Assembly (NCBI GenBank): GCA_003116995.1
Contig: BDSL01000012.1
Coordinates: 1,415,001 to 1,479,000, forward strand
Direction of reading: 5' to 3'
Length of the DNA: 64,000 nucleotides
From: Yamagishiella unicocca
Lineage: Eukaryota > Chlorophyta > Chlorophyceae > Chlamydomonadales > Volvocaceae
Below are positions 41,467 to 55,000 of this stretch, piece after piece. Position numbers and translations under genes: made by a program. The notes under the pieces were generated by a model that was given only the letters and a program-made list of their open reading frames with translations, did no database searches and was not told where the DNA came from. Within the stretch, counting starts at the first letter, position 1. Each line of letters begins with the position of its first letter.

Positions 41467-44400
41467 ATGGCTGCAAACAGTGCGAGCGGGCAGCCCGTCT
41501 TTTTTAGCCCATGGGAGCCCATGCCACCATTTGCTCAGCCACCAGCGGATGCCGCACTGACGGAGCGCATCCAGCTTCTGGTCAAGTATGCCTGCCAGAA
41601 CGGGCCCAGCTTCATAGACATGATGCGCCAGAAGCAGGCGGGCGATTCCAAATTCGCCTTCCTCTCCAACGGGGAGGGCTCCGACTACTTTCGCTGGCTG
41701 CTTTACGCCACCGCGTACCAGCTGCCGCCTGATCGGCCGCTTCCAGCGGGAGCATATCCTCCCCACGCGGCGGCCGCGGCGGCACCAGCACCAGCCCAGC
41801 CCCCGCCGTACCTACCGCCCGCAGCGCCACCTGCCAGCGTGCATCTCCAGCCTCCCCCCCACCCCCACGCGCTCCCTTATCCGGGTAGCTACTACCCCGT
41901 TCCGCCAGCTTCGGTGCCGCCGCCCTTCGGCGCACCTCCACCCCACCCCACCCACCACCAGCCACCTCCCGGGTACCCGCATCCGCACCACCAGCCACCG
42001 CCAGGGCCCGGGGCACCGCCGCCGCCGTTGATGCCCCCAGCGGCTCCGGAACCGCAGGCTCAGCCGGTTATGGCTCCGAAACCAGCCTTAACGTTCGGGT
42101 TACCGCCAGACGTTGCGGCGGACTACTCGGCGATCTTGGAAGCGCTCACGTCGTCCAAGGTAAGGGATCAGATCCGCGCTGCCGTGTGTCGATGATCTGC
42201 AGTCCGGGCGGTGTTGGGTGGCGTTGGGGTGATGAAGCCACGATGTGCAACCCGTGTCCAACCCCAATCATTCTTTGTCGTCATGGCACTGGGTGCACGG
42301 CTGGGTGGGTCGGGGCGCACGGCTGGGTGGGTCGTTGCGCACACCCATTTGGGTCGGGGCGCACACCCATTTGGGTCGGGGTGCACGGCGTGTAGCCGTT
42401 CGACGTCCCGAGTATAGCTAGTTGGAGCGTCAGGTAGGGGTTTGAAGCTTACATGTCCCCAGGTGGCGCCGCCACGGTGTCACGGCTGGCTCAGCGGTCC
42501 CGCGCATCCCGTGCATGGGGCCTGCCTCCCCTCTGCACCTGTCGTGGGTTGGTTGGGTCGGTTAGGTCGGTTGGGTAAGTCGGTTGGGTCGGTTGGATGG
42601 GTGGGTGGGTGGGTGGAGTTCAGTGGCGACCGTGCGGGTCCCTGGTGCCTAAGCGCTCACAGAGAGACGCGCCGTGTGCGTTTCACGCCGTGCCCTCCGC
42701 GGGACCATCACCTTCACCGCCCTCGGTTTGTCGACCGTGGATTCGCGGATTCTCTTATCAAACCCCCCCATCCCCCCGCGTGCAGGACTCCATCAAGTCC
42801 GCCGCCGCATGGTTCATGTCGCACCTGCCGCAATCGGCCGGACTGGCGCTGGTGGCCGCGCATCGCGCTGTGGGCCAGGCTGACAGCGAGAAGCAGCTGC
42901 ACCTCATCTACCTGGCCAACGACGTGCTGTTCAAAGGGTGAGGGAGCGGGAGGGCCGCAGGCAGGCGGTGGGGCTGGTGAGGGGGCTCCACCAGCCATGC
43001 CGCCACCCCCCCGCCGGGGCGTGGGCTGCATCCTGGATGGCCCTAGGTGGCTGGGGCTCTGCGTCCTGGATGGCCTAGGTGGCTGGGGCTCTGCGTCCTG
43101 GACGGTCCTAGGTGGCTGGGGCTCTGCGTCCTGGATGGTCCTAGATGGCTGGGGCTCTGCCTCCTGGATGGCCTAGGTGGCTGGGGCTCTGCGTTGGCCA
43201 GCTGGGCTGGCCGACAGTGCGATGGGCGATCACGGCTGTGGGCGGTGACGAGGGAGACGTGGCGAGAGCCCATCACCCAATCGTAGGTTTAGCGACATGT
43301 AGGAGAGAACCGGGGTAGGAGAGAACCGGGGTAGGAGAGAACCGGGGTAGGAGAGAACCGGGGTAGGAGAGGGGACGTCAGCAGCAGCACCACCACCAGC
43401 GCCTCGAAGCAGCACCAGCACACGCACCGGTGCCGCCCGCGGCTCGCTGGATTAGCGGGCTGGGGGCTGGCCCCAGGCGGGTGTAAATCTTGAGCCCTAG
43501 CCCCGCGCCAGCCCTCAACGAACGCCATGTCAGCATCCGCCGGCCCCCTCCCGCTGCCCCTCAGGCTGGCGCACCGCGTCAGCATGGGCTCTCTCACAGA
43601 CCCCGTCTCCTCCGCCTTCCAGCCGGTCATCGGCGCGATGCTAGCGGCCGCCTACAACACCGCCGGCCGCGCGGAGAAGACCCGGTCGCGGCTGGAGAAG
43701 ATCCTCAAGTTCTGGAGCGAGAAGCATGTGCGGCTGATGGGGTGTGGGCTCCATGCCTGGCCTTGTGTGAGGGCGCTCCCACCCGTCCCTGGCCCTGGGC
43801 CCCAAGTGTGTGTGCCTTGTCGGCCGTGGTCCCGGCCCCTAGCACTCCGCCCGCCCTGCCCACCGCCTCTCGCGCCCGCCGCCCTGCGCCTTGCTTGCCG
43901 GCCGTGTTTTGTACGACAGGTGTACGGCAGTGACGCCATGACGATGATCGAGGACGCTGCGTTCAACACGGACGACCCCACGACCCTGCTCCCGGCGGTT
44001 GCTTCGGAGCACGCACCCCAGCAGCAGCAGCAGCAGCAGGCGCCGTGGCAGCAGCAGCAGCAGCAGCAGCAGATGCCGCCTCAAGGCCAGGCGCCGTGGT
44101 TGCAGTCCGGCGGGAGTGGTGAGGCAGCCAGGGCGAGGAGCTAGGCCAGGCGGATGAGGGAGGTTAACACAAACATGGCATGACGTGTTGGATGTCCGCC
44201 CCGGTGGCCTAGCTGCCCCTCGCGTGCTGCCGTACTGTGGCCTGGCCCTGCTAACACCCCATACCATCATCGTCCATTATCCATTAAACGCCTCACCGCA
44301 CCCTCGCTGCCCGCCTCAACCCGGTGGTTCTTCAGGCGCGGCGCCGTCGCCGTACGGCGCACCGCCGCCGGCTGCCGGCTCCGGGATGCCGCCAGCGCCG

Positions 44401-47135
44401 CCCCCCAGCTCGGGGGGCTGGGGGCCGCCACAGCCAGGAGCAATGGCAGCTCCGCCCGCGCCGCACCCGCACGTGCATTCGGGCGGCCCGTGGGGCCCGC
44501 CGCAGGGAGCGCCGTACAACCACCCGCCGCCGTACGGCACCCCTCTTGGCACCATGCCAGCGCCGCCCCACCCCGGCCAGCAGCCGTCTCCTCAGGTGCG
44601 TCTCGCACCGACACACCCTGTACTAGGAAACCATCCCTGTGTGATCACCTGCGGCCGCGCGATGGGGTGAAAGCGATGTGATACCGATAATAATGAAAAA
44701 CGCGATGTGCGTAGCCATCCTGACTCTGGTCATAGCCGTAATCGTTAATAGTTTTCAAAGCGATGTATCTATAATTTAAGAAAAACGTGGTGTGTGTAGC
44801 CATCCTGTGTAGCCATCCTGATTCCGGTCATAACCGTTAATGGTTTTCGATTTCGAGCTTTCGGTCTTTGCGACGTGCGGGTCGCCAACCCTTCACCCAC
44901 CGCCCGTGCGCTCCTCCGCAGGCGCCCTGGTTTCCTGGTTCCGGAGCGCCGCCTCCGCCACAGCAGGGTGCGATGGCACCGCCGCCCTTCTCCCCGCACA
45001 TGCCCACGCCCAACTCTGGCGCCGCGGGGGGGATGCCGTCGGGGATGGCTGGGGGCCAGGCGCCACCGCCGGGGATGTCATCCATGTCATGTAAGTGCGC
45101 TGGTGCTGGTGCTGGTGCTGATGCGGATGCTGCGTTGATGGAACGCGTGGGGTCGTGGCCTTAGGCATGGGTCCGGATCAGGACCGGGGTAAAACGAGAG
45201 GTCGTCACATGACGCGCGCCGTTCGCTCGCAGCAATAACCCACACATCGTCACAGCGCCTTTTACCCAAGGCGCTGCAATCCCATCCTAAAACCTTAAAA
45301 CCCTAAAAGCCTGTACCCAAGGTGCTGCAACAACTTGAAATCCTCTAAATTCCCTTCGGCTCTGCCTTCATATCCACGCCACCGCCTCGCCATCGCGAAT
45401 CATCCGCCGCTGCTACTCGTAGCTCTGCAAGCCAAAGCCGTCCACATCGCGGCAGAGCTGGCGGCGGCGGCCGCCGCCGCCGCCGCGGCCGCCGCCGCCA
45501 CCGTCGGCGTGGTGCCTCTAGGCAACACGAAGCCGGTGGCGCCGCTGCCCGGACCCGACATGGTGGGCATCCCCGTGCCCTCCACCAACTTCCCGCCGGG
45601 CCTTATCCCCGACCTCGTCAAGGAGAAGAACCGCTGCGAGGTGCCGTACACCCCTCTTGATCCGTCGGACATCGAGAAAGCGGGTGCGTTGTTCGCGAGG
45701 ACTCGGGCTGCGCGGGGTATGCGGGAGAGGGGCGACCGCTTGCCGGCTGGCCGCGGACTCCGGCCAGGATTCCTTGGAGCGTGTGGTCCGGCCTGGATGG
45801 TCGGCGCAGGGGCAGAGCGTGAGGGAGATCAGAGGGTTGAAGCGCCGGCAACGCGGCGTCAATAGGCGCTCGTGGGAGGGGTAACACGTCACCCCCTGTC
45901 CTCCCTGCTAAGCTATCCACGCACGTCCCCTCATGCGGTTGGTGCCTTCCATGCGGTCAGGCTTGCCGCCTCCGCCCGAGAAGGACTCGTACCTGCTAGC
46001 CCGCCTGGAGCGCTTCTACGCCGACCTGCGGGATCACCGGCCGGGGATGAGCAGGGCGGACCTGGATGAAGCCATCAGAGGTAGGCGCGCGGGCGCAACC
46101 GGGGGGCGAGGGGCTGGCTGGCTGGTTGGCTGGATGCGAGGCACAATGTATGATTTATGACGGGAATAAGTAGGAGGCGAGCTCGTCTGGAGGAGGCAAG
46201 TGTCGCCAGCGTATTATCCAATAGGCTGGCCATCGTTCCTTTTGCTTAATCGCCAACCGTGTTGCCGGGGTGGTAGGTGACGCGCGTCCTAAAGATGGCA
46301 CATCCACGCCTGTCCGTGGGTGTCGTACATGCAGGCGGCCGAATCCGGTCTCGCTCAGAGGAGCCGGAGAACGGCGACGGCGGGCGCCGCCGCCGCGGCG
46401 GCGCCGCCGTTTCTGGGCCGCTGGACGACGGCTCGTTTGCCGGTGGGTGCCCCTGGGGGCTGGGGGCTGGGGGCTGGAAAAGGGTTTAAAGGGTTTCGGG
46501 GCCGGAGCCTGGCTTCACACCGCACGGTTGGATTGAAAACTCGTCCACGAAATGCCGGCGAGCCTGCGCCACCAGCGTACCGTATAGCATCATTGCGCCA
46601 TTGCTCCCAAGCGTCCGTCCGTGTTTATTTTAGTGCCGCCCGTATTACTTGTACGTGCGGAACATCCCTCTCCACCTGTGCCGCGCTCACAGGGTTACCG
46701 CGCTTCCGGCGCTAAGCGTGTGTGTGCCCGGATCGTTTGCGGCTCTACACTCCTGCATCTCACGCTCAACACGGCTTCCCGGCCGCGCAACCCAGCCCGT
46801 CACCTGCGTCCCCCATTACCTCGTCGTTCAGCTCCTCGCATGCCGCATACGCCTTTCCACGCTACGCTACACCTCCCCCTTCCCCTCTTAATGACCATGC
46901 GCCACCTGTCCTGCCTGTCCTCCTCGCGTCACGGTTTTTTTGCCACCCTCATAAAGGCGGCCGCAACGTGTCCAAGTACGCGGGACTGGGCGCGCACGAT
47001 GATGGTGGTGACGAGGGCGGCGGCATGGGGCCCGAGGATGACGACATGTACTCCGACTACCGCAAGCAGAGATCTGGGACATACCACGAGATGATCTTCA
47101 AGTCGGCGGCGGGGTCGGGCGTATTGCGGAGATGA
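41467..47135 (+). CDS. CHERP-like splicing factor (SURP + CID domains)
   Basis: ATG at 41467. Exons 41467-42159, 42786-42937, 43565-43727, 43920-44118, 44336-44595, 44922-45090, 45423-45683, 45961-46080, 46335-46442, 46957-47135; phases match, 767 residues. Domain order: SURP/SWAP (about 31-84; LTERIQLLVKYACQNGPSFI); His/Pro-rich linker (88-205); CID-type domain (about 215-360; LHLIYLANDVLFK and LEKILKFWSEKHVYGSDAM); a Gln run near 370-385; Pro/Gly-rich region; the CHERP-type segment FPPGLIPDLVKEKNRCEVPY followed by TPLDPSDIEKAGLPPPPEKD; and a terminal block (DMYSDYRKQRSGTYHEMIF). CHERP is a U2 snRNP-associated nuclear protein that acts in splice-site selection. The G-patch and long RS region of animal CHERP are not seen; only a short Arg-rich patch (RIRSRSEEPE.. 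RRRRGG) remains. Acceptors at 45422 (TAG) and 46956 (AAG) are atypical. Confidence 0.87.
42728..42772 (+). repeat. Dispersed repeat R3, copy 2
   Basis: ACCGTGGATTCGCGGATTCT + CTTATCAAACCCCCC, just upstream of the acceptor of the CHERP-like exon 42786-42937, where its pyrimidine-rich end helps form the acceptor tract. Confidence 0.6.
43031..43197 (+). repeat. 32-33-bp minisatellite x5, intronic
   Basis: CCTAGGTGGCTGGGGCTCTG-based units, five copies, in the intron 42938-43564 of the CHERP-like gene. Confidence 0.9.
43299..43372 (+). repeat. 16-bp repeat x5, intronic
   Basis: TAGGAGAGAACCGGGG units, tandem and nearly perfect, in the same intron 42938-43564. Confidence 0.9.
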
Positions 47136-47845
47136 CGTGCACAACACCCACAATGTCGAGGCCGTTCGCTATGTGCGTGTTTTTGAACAGTGGGGCGAAC
47201 GCGTCGAAATGGGGCGGAGGAGGCGTGGCTGGGCTGGAGCAACGCCAGCGGCCATAACAGAAGTTGCTGCTGTGCGCTGTGTGTGTTGCAAGTGGAGGGA
47301 AGACGCGCGCAAGCGAACCACGCTATGGATGTGGTGGTGCCGCTGGTGCATTTCGGAACATGGGGGATTAGGGCTCTGGTGGCGATGCGAGGGCCTAAAG
47401 AGGCGGTGGCGACGTGGTTGGGAGGAGGGCAATTGGCGGAGGGGCGCTGGAGTGGTGTGCTGTGCACATGTGGCGTTGAGTAATCGAGTCAAATGCGGCA
47501 CCACATCGGGAGCCACGGGGAGCCTTGTACGGTTCCGAGCAGCTACACAATTGCTGACGATGGTGTGTGGTCGCATGCGTATTCGGGCACTGCCTGCATT
47601 TCCTGAATTCGAAGAACGCGAACGATTGGCCTACCCTCCAGGTCATCTGCATCTGAGTCGTGCCTCTCGCACCTATCCACTGCATGCAGCCATAGCCGAT
47701 ACTAGCAGGGCAAGACCGAATTAATCTTGCGGCAAGAATTATAGTCGACAACGTCAGGCACAGATAGACGTTCGCTGAAAGCAGTTTTAGCCCGGCCTCA
47801 GGCAGATACACAAGCTGGAGCGTGCTTGTAATTGCGCTGTTACCG
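47136..47845 (+). other. 3' UTR of the CHERP-like gene, TGTAA at 47827-47831
   Basis: About 700 bp with no coding frame supported, ending at a TGTAA pentamer. Confidence 0.55.
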
Positions 47846-49057
47846 TCGCATTTGATCGTAAATGTCTGCTGTCATGCGACTGTTACCACGCCTCTCACAC
47901 TTGTTTGTGTGACTTTCTGTCAATGAACCAACTCCGTGAACCAACCTCAGGGTTTCGGCGATGAAGAAGCAATAATTTGGATCGCCATGAAGGAATGCGA
48001 TTTGATGTGGTATGTCGGTCCTGGGATGCGGCATAGCTCGAACGCCCCCTCAGGTAGGTTCGCGTTATCCTGCGAGATGGATTTCAGCCGATTGAAAAGA
48101 TAATGATGAATTCGAGTACGCTTCACGAAGTCCTTGTTTGAGGACGAAATCATGACCGACCCTATGGTTCCGTGCGCCGTCTCGACTGGGATGCCGTAGA
48201 TGCTTCCAGCACCGTGGAGATTCAAGTGCTTTCCACCTTCTGGACATTTAATGCTTGAGCTGCCACGTCGCCGCCACCAGCGCATTCCGCTCGACTCGTC
48301 TCGACATGTAAGTACGTAAATAGTGCACAAGGGCGTGGAGTCACCAGAGCATGGCGAGCGCAGTGGTCGCATGGAAACAGCCTTATACGAATCGCACGCT
48401 AATGTCTCTCACATGAGTGATTTGAAAACCCTAACACTTTCAGGTGTAGTATTGGGCCGAGTAGAGCACTAACAGTCACCCGAGCGAGGTATTGAGCTGT
48501 CGGAACGGGTCGCATCAACATTACAACGAAATGACGTAGAAGAACTGACACGGACATTTAATAGCACGAGTCGCTCAAGACTACCGGTATACTCGCCCAG
48601 TCGATAGCTGCCATACCAGCCTTTCTCTGGGACACGACATAATAGATGTCAGCGAAAACATGGGCGGCGATTCCATGCTTTGAAATAACGTTCTCGGCAA
48701 AAGAGACACTGGCAGCTCGGGGCGCTTTGGCTAGGCGGCCAGGTGGTGCTGGTAACAGTTTTGAGACTTAAGCTCAGCATGAGTATGCAGTTATACCATA
48801 TACGAATAACACCGAATCTGATGTTATAATGGGAATACGTTACTCTCTTCCGGCGTGAACCGGTCATCTGCGCCGTACGGTGATCGAGGCCAAGCTGGTA
48901 AACAGTGCACCCAATACAGAGAAGGTCTTAATATACTGGTAGTTGCATTCCGCACATGCCTGTCCGTTAGTTTTTCCCAAACAGTGTCAACAGTTTCTTT
49001 GACATTCACCCAGAACACCCTGATGGGTTCACAGGACACCGGACGAATGCTCTAGGC
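47846..49057. other. Intergenic region, no gene supported
   Basis: AT-richer than the rest of the window. The longest frame (47947-48372, minus, 141 codons) has no family signature, no splice context and codon use unlike the neighbouring genes. It presumably holds the promoter of the next gene. Confidence 0.4.
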
Positions 49058-52000
49058 ATGGTATCCCCGGGGCAGGATGCGCCGGCTTTGCGGGCCTCGG
49101 CTACGACACGCGAGCTCGAGCGCATCCGCGCGAAGCGGCGCTTGCTCGAGGCTGCAGCAAAGGCTCCTTTGACAGCGGCAGCAAATACCGAAACTGAGCA
49201 GCAGGTGAGCTTTTCAATTACCAGTCCACGAGTTAACTTCTGTTTCTGGCGTTGACCGGTTCGCATGAAACCTATGCTTGCAGCAGCAGGCTCCTCCCGT
49301 CCCAAATCCGAGTCCGAGTCCAGCCCATCGGAATGCTCGCATAAAATCAAATGCTCGAAAGCTGCTGGACCAATTACAAACAGCGGACACAAGTCTGGCA
49401 GACGCTTCGCATAACCTCAAGGTGCGTCCGCACAGGGCTCTGGGCTTTTCCCGCGGTTTCACCAATGGGCATTACCGATACTAAGGTTGCCTCCCTTCTG
49501 CAGCTGCTCTTCGCAAAGCAAGCATTGCGTGCCCTAGCGGAGCGGCAGGCAGCTGCCGCGGCGGAGGCGCAGCAACGGAAGCTAGATAAGCTCAAGGAGA
49601 GGCTCGAAGAGGACCACAGGCGTCAGCACCAGCAAGAGCAGCACCACGCCCTACAGGCTCAGTTACAGGTACAGCAGCAGGCACAGCAGCAAGCGCAGCT
49701 ACAGGCGCAGCTGCAGGCACAGCAGCAGGCAACTATCCAGGCACAGCAGCTTTCCCTCAAGCAACAGGAGCATGCACGTGAGCAGAGACGGCATCGGAGC
49801 AGGTCAGCGGGCGACCGCCACCGTCGCTCGCCATCCAGGCGCCCCTCGCCCTCGGAGGTAGGTCACTCACTCTCAGGCCGTGATGCCTATGCTGGTGGGG
49901 ATGCGACGCCAGAGGCCCACAATGGCAGCGCGAGGCGGGCGGGCAGTGGCAGGGTCAAGTTATGTCTATGGTGTTGGCACTGCACGAGCGTTGGTTGGAG
50001 CTCAGGAGTCGCGCGGAAGCTCTAGTTTTGGAGCGAAGACGTCCGCAGCAGTAGCACCCACCCACGCTTGATGTTGCACCCACGCCCCGCCGGTGACAGC
50101 GGCTAGACAATGCATGTGGCCGCTGACGGCAACGGCCTTCAGCGACGGAAACTAGGCGACGCCAAAGCCTTTTAGCTATTGATTCCTAGGTCGACCCGTG
50201 CATGCTCTTAACAGTTCGTACGAGCTTCCCACGTGTCATATTGTAGTCATCCCGGTGCATGCTCACTCCCACTGCAGCCAGGGTCCGGTCTTGCAGCCCC
50301 CGCACCCGCCTGCCCCCACTGCCCACCTGCCACTCCCCACGCAGCTGCGAAGCAGCGAAGAGTACGAGAGCATGGGCGGCTACTCGTACGACAGCGACGT
50401 GCACCGCAGCGACGCGTCGCACGTGCGGGACACGCGGCATGGCTCGTCCCGCAGCCGCCACCAGCAGCAGCAGCACCACCGCCAGCCTCGCGGCCCCCAC
50501 CCGCGCGACCACCACGAGCACGCGGGGCCCACTGAGGCCGGGGTACGCGGAGCGGTATCGGCACAGGCGCTGTCAGCCCTGCTAGCGGGGCTGCAGTCAC
50601 ATGGTGTCAATTTAACGTCCGGCCCGCCGCCGCCGCTCCCGCCGGCTCCGCCGCCGCCACCGGCGGCCGCGGCGGCGGTGCAGACTGACCCAGTTGAGAG
50701 CGGAGACACCCGCGGCGGTAGCGCGGGACGGCCCAGCAGCAGCGGCGTGGCGCCTGGTGCCGCTGGCGCCAGGGGCGCCGCTGGTGGGGCCACAACGCGC
50801 GGCGGTGGGGGCAACTCCCGGGCAGCAGCAGCTGATGCCGCAGACGACCAACAGCAGTACGTGCTACTGCCGGACGGAACCGTGGGTCTTGTGCACACGA
50901 TCGTCAAGCCGGCGGTGCTACAGCCGCAGACGGGGACATTGCAGATGCAGACGACGCCACCGCATGCGGTGCCCTTGGTGCTCATGCAGCCGGGCGGTCA
51001 CGGCTCGGGCGGCGGCGTTACGGCGCCCCCGGGCGCACACTGGCCGGCAATGCAGCACGGCATGCCGTACCCGTACGGCCCGCTCCTAGGGCACCCACAA
51101 TCGCCGTATTACGCGCCCTCGCCCTCGTTCGACACCCAGCACCAGTACTCGTACACACAGTCGCCGTACGGGTACCCGGCCCCGCCGTCGCCGACGCTGT
51201 CGCCCCATGGTTACCCGTTCTCGCCGACGCAAACCACTGCCTCGGGCATGCCACCGCCGTACATGCCGCCGTACCACCAACAGCAACCGCCCCCGTACGG
51301 TTCCGACCCATATTACTACCGCCAGCACCAGCCGCCTGCGCCGCCGCCGCCGTCGCCTTACCATGACAAGCAGGGACACCACTTCTCTCAATACCGGCCC
51401 GATCATCCTGCGCAGCCGCACCAGCACGGGGCACCAAACCAGCCGGTCCCGCCGCCGCCGGCGCCTTCTAGCGAACCAGATGGACGAAACAACATCGTCC
51501 GCAACTCCATCTCCTCGCTTTCCTCCGATCCGTACGGCAACCTCGTTGGCTCGGGCCTCGGCGCCGGCTCGGGGGGCCCGGATGACCCGGGGGGAGGTGG
51601 CGGCGGCGGGCACCGCGGTGACGGCAGGCCGCAGCCACAGCCGCCGACGGCTGCCCCTCCTTCCGCCGGATCAAGCGGCGCGACAATGCCCTCGCCGGGA
51701 AATGAACCCCAGCCGGGAAACGGCCCTGGTGGTAGCGGAGGTTACAGTGGCGGCCGCTACCACCACCAGCATAGCCATAGCGGGGGGGAGTCCCTGCGCT
51801 CCGTGCCGTCGAACAGCGGCGGCTCGCTGATCGGAGTTGCCGGCTCCGTGTCGATGTCGGCGTCGCAGCAGTACGAGCCCACACTGGCGTCCCCCTCACC
51901 GCGGGACAGCCTGCAAGGCCTGGTGCGGGCTGGGCTGGGTTTCCGCGTCGGTTTGGTGGTGTCGATGTTTCCTTAGTTTTAGCGTCGGTTTGCTGGCGCC

Positions 52001-55000
52001 GATGTTTCTTTCCTTAGTTTTAGCGTCGGTTTGGTGGTGCCGGATGTGTGTTGTGTGCACGTCCCCGTGGTGACAGGCTGCGACAAAGCGGCCTAGGACC
52101 CCAGGGGTTAGCTGACAAGCACGGTGTGCGGCGCGCCCAAGATGCTCAGCCACGCGAGAACGTCTTCAGCTGTACCGATGCTGTTTAAGATGTTTGGTAC
52201 GCATCCCTGGCCTCTGCATGCACGCACACTCCGTGTCGCAAACTCATATTTTGCCCCCCTCCCCTCCCCTCCGCGCGCCTTGCCCTCCTGTTCGCTCCCA
52301 CAGGACAGCCCCGCCTCCTTCCGGGACATGCCCCGCCGAGCCTCAGGCTCGGTGTCCTTGTCGCCCCGTCGTAGCGCCCTCGGCGCATACGACTCGGGGC
52401 CCCATTCCAGCCTCGGCACCACCTCCAGGCTCGGCCCCTCGCCCCTGTACGCGACGAGCACGTATCACGGAACGGGCGGCAGCGGAGTCGTGCCTGAACA
52501 GCCCAACATCACCGGCCCCTCCGCGTCGTCCGGGTCCAGCTCGGCAGGATCGGTGATCCTGCGTGTTACCTCGGGCTTGTCGCAGCCCTCCCTGCAGTCC
52601 CAGCTGCAGGCGCCGTCTGCCTTTGCAGCCGCCTCCCAGTTGGGTCCCGGCGGCAACAGTGCGGGAAGTTTCGGCGGCGGCGGCGACGCCGGCGGCGGCG
52701 GGTTGCCCTCCTCCGATGAGCCTTCCCTGCTGCTGCGCATGCTGGACATGGGGTCGTCGATGCAGCGGAGCAAGGTCGGGTTGGTTGTGGAATGGGGCTG
52801 CCTAGTCGCGCGGATGAACGACTCCGGCGGGCTTGTGCGCAAGTGATAGCTGGGCTTGCGCGTGGACGGCGTCCGTTTAGTTGCGAAACAACGCTGTCCA
52901 CGGGTCGCAATGTTTTAGGGTTTTGCGGGGTTGCAAGACGTGGATTTCGACAACGCCGCCACCTGATCGCTCCTCACACCCGCCGGCGCGCGGCTGTCCG
53001 ACCTCTCCGCCCCACCCCATCCGCAGCAATGTTTCCTCCTTTCTCCTACGTCGTTTCCACTTTTTTCCCCTGCATTACGGGAACAACCAAACCTTTCCTC
53101 ACACGCACGCACGCGCACGCACGCAGGTGTCAGAAGACCTGCCTGAGACGCCCACCAGCCGGAAGCCGAGCCTCTCCAGCCCCTGGAGCTCGTCCACACT
53201 GGGCCCCGGCGGCCCGTCGGACATCGTCATCGGCGGCGGTGGCGGCGGCGGCTACCAGTCCGGCCGCGACCTGCTGGCCGACGTCGTCTCCAGGCCGCCA
53301 CTGTACGGCACCTCCCTGCCGTACGGAACGGCTGGGCTGTACGACCGTTACACCGCTGGGGGCTTCTACGGCGCCACCTCCGGGCTGTACGGCGCCACCT
53401 CCTACGGCGCGCCGAGCTCCTATGGCGCGCCGAGCTCCTTCGGCGGCTTTGGCGTCAGCCCCAGCAGCGGCAGCGTCGGTGGCGTTGGCGGCGGCGGGGG
53501 GGGCTCGGGAGGCCTGGGCCCGCGCAGCCCCAGCAGCGACAGCATTCGGAGCGCCAACGGCGGGGGACCTGGGCGGTTCTACACGCAGCAGCCGCAGTAT
53601 GGCGGGGAGGGCAGCGCCGCGCTGGCGCTGACTGCCGCCATTCTGGAGGGATCCACCGCCACCACCTCCATGTCCGCTGCGACGGTCGGCATGTCGGCTG
53701 CCGCCGTGCAGGTGGGCAGGGCCCGCGGCCCAGGGTACGGGCCGCCGGGGGCCGGGAGACTGTAGGGACGAGGCAGGCAGACCCGCGAGCTTGCTGCTGG
53801 CGGCATACGGCGTCACGTGGGAGAGAGTTCAGTGTGCGCAGACGGGCTGGGCTGTCTGTCGCAGACCAGCCGACAAAAAACCCACATCCACATACCATAT
53901 TGACGGACGGAAGATGAGGAAGGGGAGAAGGCAATGGCTGCCAGCTCGATGCTTGTGGCGTTGGCATTCCTGACGGCCGTCTCCCTCGACCAGCCGCGTC
54001 GCTGACGTCGTCGCACTCGCGCCTCAGCCGCTGCCCGGTGCTGCTCCGTCGCACTCCCGCGCCCGACCAGCTTGCCCGTCCCCGGCTCCCACCCGCATGT
54101 ACATAGGGGCTGAACCAGATGGGCCTGGGCCACCTCTACCCAACATCCCCGGCGGCATCGCCCTCTGGCGCCGCCGCGGCAGCCTCGGGGAGCTCCATGA
54201 CTGCGGCGGCTTCAGGTGCGGCGGGCTCGGGGCTGGGGCGCACCTCCAGCCTAAGCCCCGGACCCGCCAGCGACAGCGGCAGTGCGGCCGCCGGGGCGGT
54301 GGGCGGCTCGGGCCAGAGTGCCTCCCTCGTCAGCGCCGCCAACGCAGCCCTGCTGGCGCGCCTGTCGCACGTGTCCAACAACGACGGCACGTACTCGCCG
54401 CGGAGTCGCTCCAGGTAGGGTGTTCCGTGGTTGATGGCGGAAAAGAGATTCAGGAGTTGAGTTGCAGATGAGGGGGAGGCATACATGCAGGAGAGTCGAC
54501 CGTACGCCAGGGGCGGCTGAGGGAATGAAAAAGTGCGAAGTGGGCAAGGAGGTTTTTCAGAGCTTGCGCCCGAAGCGGCGGCGCTGTTGAGCACTCCCAA
54601 GGGCGACGCCATCTCTACTCGATTGCCCCCTTCTAAAGGAGCGGATGGAGATACAGCGCTCGGCATCCATGCACCTTGAACGCGGACCGCAGCCAAACGC
54701 AGCAACAGCACCGGGGTCACAGGTCGCTGATGGGCCTCGCTGGGTGCTTGTGGGCCTCGCTGTATCCCAACTCATGCCTATACTTGAGTTCCCATGCCAG
54801 TACGCGCCTCCCGGCCCCCCCCCGGCGGATGGTTTTGCGCCACGTATTTCTTCCAAGCCCCAAAATCCGCCCTGCTGCGCCCGCGCCTAGAAACTTAGCT
54901 TGCTTATCAGCACCCTGCGAACCTCCTCGGCCCTCTCTTCCTTCAACCCCACGGCACCCGACCTGCCCGCACGGCATCAAGCGCCGGGGCCCCTCGCACC

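Noticed and set aside
47947..48372. 141-codon minus-strand frame
   Set aside because: In a region of about 50 percent GC a frame of this length is expected by chance. It has no family signature, splice context or codon bias like the neighbours. Kept only as a note in the intergenic entry.
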